DNA from: Oscillospiraceae bacterium | GTDB lineage: Bacteria > Bacillota > Clostridia > Oscillospirales > JAKOTC01 | Assembly (NCBI GenBank): GCA_035353335.1 | Contig: DAOPZJ010000016.1 | Location: 1 to 47,712 of the forward strand | DNA length: 47,712 nt | Reading direction: 5' to 3' | In this document: positions 42,805 to 47,712 of the stretch, piece by piece | Numbering within the stretch: the stretch's first letter is position 1 | Layout: every line of letters begins with the position of its first letter | Translations under genes and position numbers: made by a program | The notes under the pieces: model-generated | What the model was told of the DNA's origin: nothing | The model's input: the letters and a program-made list of their open reading frames with translations, nothing else | The model's database searches: none

Positions 42805-44106
42805 ATGCCAGACATCAGAGGCCGCGGAATCGTTTTCAGACAGCGCAAGAATTCGATTTTAACCGCTCCGATAAAAGAATATCAAGCAAGCGAACATCTC
42901 TCGGTGCCGATTTCTCCCGGTGCTGAGGTGCATTTTGCCATTGGCTCAAAAGTGACGCAAAATGAACTTTTGGCTGTCGACGAAGAAACCGGCATCAACA
43001 TTTATTCGCCCTGCACCGGTATACTGGACAGCATCGTCCCTGCCGAACATCCTTTGCTCGGCAACTGCGATCTGCTTAGGCTGACTGTTGCCGGAAAGAC
43101 CGAATTGCGGGAATCCGTTCAACTCAAACTCGGAGAAGGTATGCTCTCCTATCAGGATATCGCCGGCATCATTGATACTCTCGACGGAAAACCGCTTGCG
43201 CACAAACTGAAGGAGTTTTCGGCAAACGGAATTGCAGTTCTCGCCGCGGATGCGATCGAAGACCAATCATTTGTCTGCAGTGAAAACGGCGTGTTATATC
43301 ATTACTATGCTCTTGTTGAAGAAGGATTAAAAATCGCAGCTGAACTCTGCGGCATCAAAAAGACCCAGGTTTTCGTCTATTATCGGCGTGACCATTCGGA
43401 GACAGAGCTCAAATTCGACAGCAGCATTACGGTCGTCTGCGGAAAATATCCCGCGAGAGTTCCGTTCTTGTCAATAAACAAAAAGAAAATCGGTTTTATC
43501 AGCGCCCAGGCCTGTTATGACCTCGTCAAACTCGTCCGAACGGGCGAACAGCAGCTTTCGACGATAATCACTGTCGCCGGACACCATATCACCAAGCCGT
43601 GCAATGTCCGCGTACCTGTCGGGACTCCGATCGGAGAGGTGATCGATTTCTGCGAACCGGACAACAGCCCTGCCTTGGTCGTGATCGGCGGGCCGATGAC
43701 AGGCAAATATACGGAGGATCTCACAACGCCCGTTTATCCGGGCATGGGTGCGGTTTTGTTGCTGGAACCCATCGCAATCCGGGAGATGTCCAACTGCTGG
43801 GGCTGCGGGGAGTGCGTCCGCTGCTGCCCTCAAGGGCTGATGCCGCTTTATATCGCGCGTTTTTCCCGACACGGGAAGCTCTCCGACTGCAGAGATTTCG
43901 GCGCTCTGCACTGCATCGAATGCGGCTGCTGCAGTTACGTCTGTACCGGCGGCATTAACCCGATGTCCTTCATTCAAAGCGTAAAAAGCCAACTTCACTC
44001 CTATCAAACAACTCACCGCGCAAAAGACCAGCCGAAACGCAGACACCCTTTGTCGTCCGACTCTCCCGAAGTGACGGCACACTTGAAAGAGGGAGAAGAA
44101 AGATGA
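42805..44106 (+). CDS. RnfC-like protein without the NADH/FMN motif
   Basis: 433 residues. The N-terminal barrel-sandwich domain (about 5-100) and the SLBB-like segment (about 255-300, VAGHHITKPCNVRVPVGTP, then VIGGPMTGKY) are typical RnfC. Two ferredoxin clusters are intact: Cys331, 334, 337, 341 and Cys370, 373, 376, 380. The NADH/FMN loop is gone: where RnfC has GMGGATFPTHVKL this has IDTLDGKPLAHKL (123-135); INGAECEP is VLAADAIEDQ, and the PQGGEK element after KYP is replaced by ARVPFL. AGAGGTGG lies ahead of the ATG. It should take or give electrons through its clusters, but not with NADH in the usual way. Confidence 0.86.
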   Translation: MPDIRGRGIVFRQRKNSILTAPIKEYQASEHLSVPISPGAEVHFAIGSKVTQNELLAVDEETGINIYSPCTGILDSIVPAEHPLLGNCDLLRLTVAGKTELRESVQLKLGEGMLSYQDIAGIIDTLDGKPLAHKLKEFSANGIAVLAADAIEDQSFVCSENGVLYHYYALVEEGLKIAAELCGIKKTQVFVYYRRDHSETELKFDSSITVVCGKYPARVPFLSINKKKIGFISAQACYDLVKLVRTGEQQLSTIITVAGHHITKPCNVRVPVGTPIGEVIDFCEPDNSPALVVIGGPMTGKYTEDLTTPVYPGMGAVLLLEPIAIREMSNCWGCGECVRCCPQGLMPLYIARFSRHGKLSDCRDFGALHCIECGCCSYVCTGGINPMSFIQSVKSQLHSYQTTHRAKDQPKRRHPLSSDSPEVTAHLKEGEER

Positions 44107-45062
44107 AACTGATCAAAACCTCTCCACCGTTTATCAAATCCGGAAAGTCCCAGAGTGCCTCGATGAAACGGATGATTGTATGTCTGGGGCTCGCACTGAT
44201 TTATGCGGTTTTCTTTTTCGGGCTCCGGCTGCTTGTCAACGCAATCATCAGCATCATCATCTGTGAATTCTGCGAGCTCATCGTTTCCGGATTGGTCCGT
44301 CTCCCGAATACGGCAAAAGATCTCTCCGCGATTGTCACCGCGCTGATCATTGTTTTGCTCTTGCCTGCGGCAGTTCCGCTCTGGTTAATTTTAATTGCGG
44401 ATGCCTTTGCGGTCTTTATCGCAAAAGCGGTATTCGGCGGTCTCGGACATAATCCGTTCAACCCCTCCGCTTGTGCGATTGCGTTTATCACCGTGTGCTG
44501 GCCGAAATATATCTTCCGGTATCCGACCGTTCCCCAGATGCTTCCGGTGTTTTCCGCCGATTTGTCCAAAGTGACTTATGGTTCCTCGGTGCTCGCCTAT
44601 CTCAATGCGGGCGGCGTTGCGCCGTACCGCCTTTCCGATATCTTTTTCGGCGCAGTGCCGACAGCTGCGGGCACAGGCTGCGGTTTACTGCTGCTTGCCT
44701 GTTTTATTTATCTCTCCGTCAAACGGACGATTCATTGGAGAATCACGGCCGCGTTTTTGCTCACCTTTACACTTCTTTCTGCCGTTTTGCCCCGCGCGGG
44801 ACTTTGGTATATCTCGGCATTTTCCGAGGTTTTCTCAGGATATCTTCTTTTCGCGGCTGTCTTTATGCTGACCGATCCGTCCACCTCACCGAAATCCGAT
44901 ATCGGCGGGATTATTTACGGCGTCATCTGCGCGATTGCGGTTATACTGATGAGGCGGTACGGCATCTACGAAGAGAGTTTGTGTTTTGCTTTGATTATCT
45001 GCAATGCGATTGCTCCGACCCTTGACAGATGGGTCGCCTCAATCCCCGAAAGGCGGTTGTGA
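44103..45062 (+). CDS. RnfD-like membrane protein with an altered flavinylation site
   Basis: 319 residues with about nine hydrophobic segments. FGGLGHNPFNPSACAIAF, DIFFGAVPTAAGTG, SGYLLFAAVFMLTDPSTSP and CNAIAPTLDRW match RnfD/NqrB. The covalent FMN site, D-x-x-[S/T]-[G/S]-A-T in known members, is VTYGSSVLAYL here (Ser161/Ser162, no Ala-Thr), so normal attachment by ApbE is doubtful. ATGA overlap with RnfC shows coupled translation. It is expected to form the membrane core with the E- and A-like proteins. Confidence 0.85.
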   Translation: MKLIKTSPPFIKSGKSQSASMKRMIVCLGLALIYAVFFFGLRLLVNAIISIIICEFCELIVSGLVRLPNTAKDLSAIVTALIIVLLLPAAVPLWLILIADAFAVFIAKAVFGGLGHNPFNPSACAIAFITVCWPKYIFRYPTVPQMLPVFSADLSKVTYGSSVLAYLNAGGVAPYRLSDIFFGAVPTAAGTGCGLLLLACFIYLSVKRTIHWRITAAFLLTFTLLSAVLPRAGLWYISAFSEVFSGYLLFAAVFMLTDPSTSPKSDIGGIIYGVICAIAVILMRRYGIYEESLCFALIICNAIAPTLDRWVASIPERRL

Positions 45063-45072
45063 GGTGCCACAC

Positions 45073-45927
45073 TTGAAACAAGTTCGGAAAAGCAAACAAA
45101 AGCCAATGCTTTCAAAACCTAAAAAACAATATACCGAAATGTCCGGTTATCAGCTCCGTCTGCGCAGAGCTTTTGATAATCAACTTGACCGTGCTGTCGT
45201 TCAAAGCGCGAAAACTACAATGCGGGGTCTCGCAAGAACAGCGAACATCAAACCGATTGATAATTATAATTATGATGACCGGCTGCACGAGACCAATGCG
45301 AAAAACGTTTTTCGGAACGGCCTTCTTCTTAACAATCCCATACTGTTCAACGCCCTCGGCGTAACGGTTCTGATCGGCGCCTGCGATACGCTCTTCAAAG
45401 CATTGGTGATTTCGGGCGTTACTCTTGCGCTGATGCTGGTCACGGAGCTGCTGACCTCTTTGTTTTATAAGGACTTCGACACTCCGATGCGGATGACCGC
45501 GTACGTTCTGACAGCTGCTGTGTTATTGGCTTTAATCGCCCCGCCGATTTTCAACCGCTACCCTGCGCTTGTGTCATCTCTGGGTATCTATCTTCCGCTT
45601 TTATGCATCACCGGACTTTTGACGGTGCGCTGCGAAACTTTTGCTTCGGTCAATACCGCCGGGCTCGCTTTCGCGGATGCAATCGGCTGCTCCTGCGGAT
45701 TCGGGTCAATCGCAATTCTCTTCGGAGTACTGCGTGAATTTTTTTCGGCAAATTCTTTTGCGGGCATTATTATCGGTAAAGGGCACACGCTCCCGGCTGC
45801 CTCGATGGCATTTTTCGCTTTTTTGATGCTCGGTCTGCTTTCGGCGCTCGCTCAGCGGCTCAGACGGTTCTGGTTCAGACGACGTCAGTCGGACCTTGAG
45901 GATGCCGTTGAAGAGGATAAATTATAA
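45073..45927 (+). CDS. RnfE-like membrane protein with a basic N-terminal extension
   Basis: About 284 residues. The start is TTG 45073, with GAGGTG at 45061-45066; the frame opens at 45004 inside RnfD. The first 80 residues are charged and soluble (KQVRKSKQK, RRAFDNQLDRAVVQSAKTT), not found in ordinary RnfE of about 200 residues. Then comes the RnfE fold: RNGLLLNNPILFNALGVTVL and GIYLPLLCITGLLTVRCETFA. The cluster-binding cysteines of LGMCP and NC are Thr98 and Gly181 here. Five other Cys exist (GACD, LLCI, RCET, GCSCG), so a different metal site is not excluded. Confidence 0.83.
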   Translation: MKQVRKSKQKPMLSKPKKQYTEMSGYQLRLRRAFDNQLDRAVVQSAKTTMRGLARTANIKPIDNYNYDDRLHETNAKNVFRNGLLLNNPILFNALGVTVLIGACDTLFKALVISGVTLALMLVTELLTSLFYKDFDTPMRMTAYVLTAAVLLALIAPPIFNRYPALVSSLGIYLPLLCITGLLTVRCETFASVNTAGLAFADAIGCSCGFGSIAILFGVLREFFSANSFAGIIIGKGHTLPAASMAFFAFLMLGLLSALAQRLRRFWFRRRQSDLEDAVEEDKL

Positions 45928-45963
45928 ATTCTTGAATCTTACCTCGAAAGGAGAGCCATACAG

Positions 45964-46599
45964 ATGGGCGAATTCACACATTTGGTGACCATAGCGATTG
46001 CCGTGATTTTCGCGGAGAATTTGTTTTTCTCACGCGCACTCGGTACCGAAGTCGTAGTCCGGATCATAGCCCACCCCAGAGACTTTTTCAAATTCAGCCT
46101 GATTCTCACGACAGTGACGGTGCTCTCCTCGGCAACAGGCTGGATGCTCGATTCGGCGATTACAGCGCTCGGGTTCACTGTTTATTCCACATACTATGTC
46201 GGCAAATCGCTGGCTTATGTCATCAGCCTGATTGGGATGTATCTGATCGCCGATGCGGTTTTGCATCGGACTGCACCCGTTTTTTATCGCGGTATCTCCA
46301 AAATTCTGCCCATCGCGGTATTCAATACCGCCGCGTTGGGCGCTCCGCTCCTGCTGACCAGGCTCCGTCCTACACTCCTGACAGGGCTGCCCGGCAGCAA
46401 CTTTTTGGGTGCTCTGGTCTTTGGCGTAGCGGTCGGAATCGGTTTTATTTTTGCCCTCTTGCTTATGACGGAAGGTATACGGCAAATCGATGCGATGGAT
46501 CTTCCCGACGCCTTTGACGGATTACCCGCACGCTTCATCTATATCGGTCTGCTCGCACTCGCTTTTGCGGGTGTTGCCGGCCGCCAGACGCTGTTATGA
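45964..46599 (+). CDS. RnfA-like membrane protein without any cysteine
   Basis: 211 residues, six hydrophobic segments. FAENLFFSRALG, LHRTAPVFYRGISKILPIAVFNTAALG (core APVFYRGISKILPI) and ALLLMTEGIRQIDAMDLPDAFDG match RnfA (MREKI-type region and the PxxFxG ending). The two Cys that hold the [2Fe-2S] cluster with RnfE are Glu29 (for LGLCP) and Thr122 (for NC), and the protein has no Cys at all. AAAGGAGAG precedes the ATG. It is the last gene of the operon; no RnfB or RnfG follows. Confidence 0.85.
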   Translation: MGEFTHLVTIAIAVIFAENLFFSRALGTEVVVRIIAHPRDFFKFSLILTTVTVLSSATGWMLDSAITALGFTVYSTYYVGKSLAYVISLIGMYLIADAVLHRTAPVFYRGISKILPIAVFNTAALGAPLLLTRLRPTLLTGLPGSNFLGALVFGVAVGIGFIFALLLMTEGIRQIDAMDLPDAFDGLPARFIYIGLLALAFAGVAGRQTLL

Positions 46600-46688
46600 T
46601 ACTAATTTTCATGAAATAAATGTATAATCAATATATGACATTGATTCCCGAGAGTAAACATCTTCAAAACGTATAGGAGGTCTCGTCA

Positions 46689-47712
46689 ATGAAGATCAAA
46701 CGGTCGAAGTACATGTACAGAAAAAAGCGCCCGTGGATGACGATCGCGGTAATCGTTATCTGCGTCGCGGCACTGTTTGGGCTGGGCTGGCTGCTGTCGG
46801 CTGCGCTGCCCGGTATGTTATCTCAAAACAGTTCGCCGGTTTCCTCTTCGACGTCCGAATCTTCAGCTCCGGTATTGTCCGAAATTTCATCATTGCCTCC
46901 GGAGTCCCTCCCTGTCTCCGAAACCTCAATGCCGTCACAACCCTCCGAGCCGATATCGGCCATGAAATCTGTCTCGCCGCAGGGCGCGGCGCTCTATGAT
47001 GATACGGCGCTTGCGCAATTTTGCTTAGACGCGAAAACCGCCGGAGCGGATACCGTCATCATCGACGTGAAAACCGTCGATTCTTATATGATCTACACCG
47101 ACGTCGGCTTCAGCAAAACCGTCGGCGTTTCCGGAGCCGAATATGCCGCGATTGCCGCCACCGGCGGCATCGACCCGCTCTATACCGCCCGAAAGGACCT
47201 CTACAGTGCCGTCACCACCATCAAAGCGGCAGGTCTGAAAGCCGTCGCACGCATCAACTGTTTTATGGACTGCAATGCCGGACGCATTTTGAAAGGCGCG
47301 AAAACCGTCACTGCCGCCGGCACAACCTGGGTCGACGATTCTCCTTCAAAGGGCGGAAAGAGCTGGCTGAACCCCTATTCCGAAGCTGCCGGAACCTATA
47401 ATCTCACAATTGCCTCCGACTGCGCGGCAGCCGGATTTGACGCTGTCATCGCGGACTTTGTGCAGTTCCCGGTCGGCCCTTCATTAAGTTTGATTAATTA
47501 CGGCCCCGACGCGGTTACTATTTCCCGTTCGCAGATTCTGACGCGATTTATGCAGAACTTGGTCGACAATACCGGCATCCCGGTCTTTTTGACCGTTCGC
47601 AATTTGACCGCAGAAGGCTCGGCCGAATTCGGCGGGAGCCCGTTCGGTTATCAAATCAACGGGCTTGCCGGTTATGTCGCGGTGTTGAACGCCCCCGCAT
47701 CACCGCGCAAAA
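46689..47712 (+). CDS. Putative glycoside hydrolase (DUF4015-like), 3' partial
   Basis: Open from ATG 46689 (AGGAGG 8 bases upstream) to the window end, 341 codons. A signal anchor (MTIAVIVICVAALFGLGWLL) is followed by a Ser/Pro-rich linker (about residues 45-100), then the domain: DTVIIDVKTVDSYMIYT, GLKAVARINCFMD, WLNPYSEAAGTYNLTIASDC (core NPYSEAAGTYNL), and GFDAVIADFVQFPVG (acidic strand end). These match the DUF4015 putative glycoside hydrolases, a TIM barrel family of cell-surface proteins. The catalytic role is unproven and the C-terminus is missing. Confidence 0.82.
   Translation, partial: MKIKRSKYMYRKKRPWMTIAVIVICVAALFGLGWLLSAALPGMLSQNSSPVSSSTSESSAPVLSEISSLPPESLPVSETSMPSQPSEPISAMKSVSPQGAALYDDTALAQFCLDAKTAGADTVIIDVKTVDSYMIYTDVGFSKTVGVSGAEYAAIAATGGIDPLYTARKDLYSAVTTIKAAGLKAVARINCFMDCNAGRILKGAKTVTAAGTTWVDDSPSKGGKSWLNPYSEAAGTYNLTIASDCAAAGFDAVIADFVQFPVGPSLSLINYGPDAVTISRSQILTRFMQNLVDNTGIPVFLTVRNLTAEGSAEFGGSPFGYQINGLAGYVAVLNAPASPRK

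Overview
The window looks like a piece of a Clostridia chromosome, probably an anaerobic, spore-forming member of the Ruminococcaceae/Oscillospirales type. The evidence is an uninterrupted pro-sigma-K gene, an [FeFe]-hydrogenase beside a SpoIIE-type phosphatase, a GGGtGRT/NifU-like pair, Rnf-type genes, MecA, many TTG and GTG starts behind strong Shine-Dalgarno sites, and base composition near half GC (judged by eye). I saw no insertion sequence, prophage, CRISPR array, rRNA or tRNA. Most of the window reads as ordinary vertical chromosome.

Layout. 1-2.6 kb: 3' end of a phosphatase plus hydrogenase operon. 2.6-5.4 kb: an aminoglycoside/choline-kinase-like phosphotransferase, then the GGGtGRT protein and its Fe-S scaffold-like partner. 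5.6-7.6 kb: a solitary glycosidase-like protein behind a near-ideal promoter. 7.7-11.5 kb: a polyprenol-glycan type operon (GtrA, FAD oxidoreductase, GT39-like membrane transferase). 11.5-18.7 kb, all minus strand: flavin reductase, TraX, alanine racemase, a methionine gamma-lyase-family PLP enzyme, two overlapping M42 peptidase genes (one catalytically dead) and murD. 19-24.7 kb, plus strand: VanZ, MscS, M14 carboxypeptidase lipoprotein, gltX and an MFS transporter. 24.9-26.9 kb: a Gfo/Idh/MocA dehydrogenase and a sugar isomerase/epimerase operon. 27.1-30.3 kb: a tiny Ser/Ala/Val lipoprotein, then a polar amino acid ABC importer. These two units share promoter type, signal peptide and 3' hairpin. 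30.7-32.6 kb: rpsT, sigK and a small lipoprotein. 32.7-39.8 kb, minus strand: a divergent topoisomerase IV pair split by a CNNM/CorC protein and followed by a His-less HATPase and a zinc peptidase. 39.9-42.7 kb: a large lipoprotein, rpe and mecA. 42.8-46.6 kb: an Rnf-like operon in the order C-D-E-A. 46.7 kb to the end: a DUF4015-type putative glycoside hydrolase cut by the window edge.

The most unusual element is the Rnf-like operon. The four proteins are recognisably RnfC, RnfD, RnfE and RnfA, but RnfB and RnfG are absent. RnfC lacks the glycine-rich NADH/FMN motif. RnfD lacks the canonical flavinylation motif. RnfE and RnfA have lost the cysteines that hold the intramembrane [2Fe-2S] cluster, and RnfA contains no cysteine at all. 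Only the two ferredoxin-type clusters of RnfC remain. A sigma-E-like promoter candidate lies upstream, so a sporulation-linked role is possible but unproven. Other notable items are the active/inactive M42 pair, the duplicated lipoprotein expression cassette, a 25-bp palindrome built on 16-bp tandem repeats in the amino acid importer leader, a 110-bp imperfect inverted repeat, and a recurring TTGCAA -35 element.
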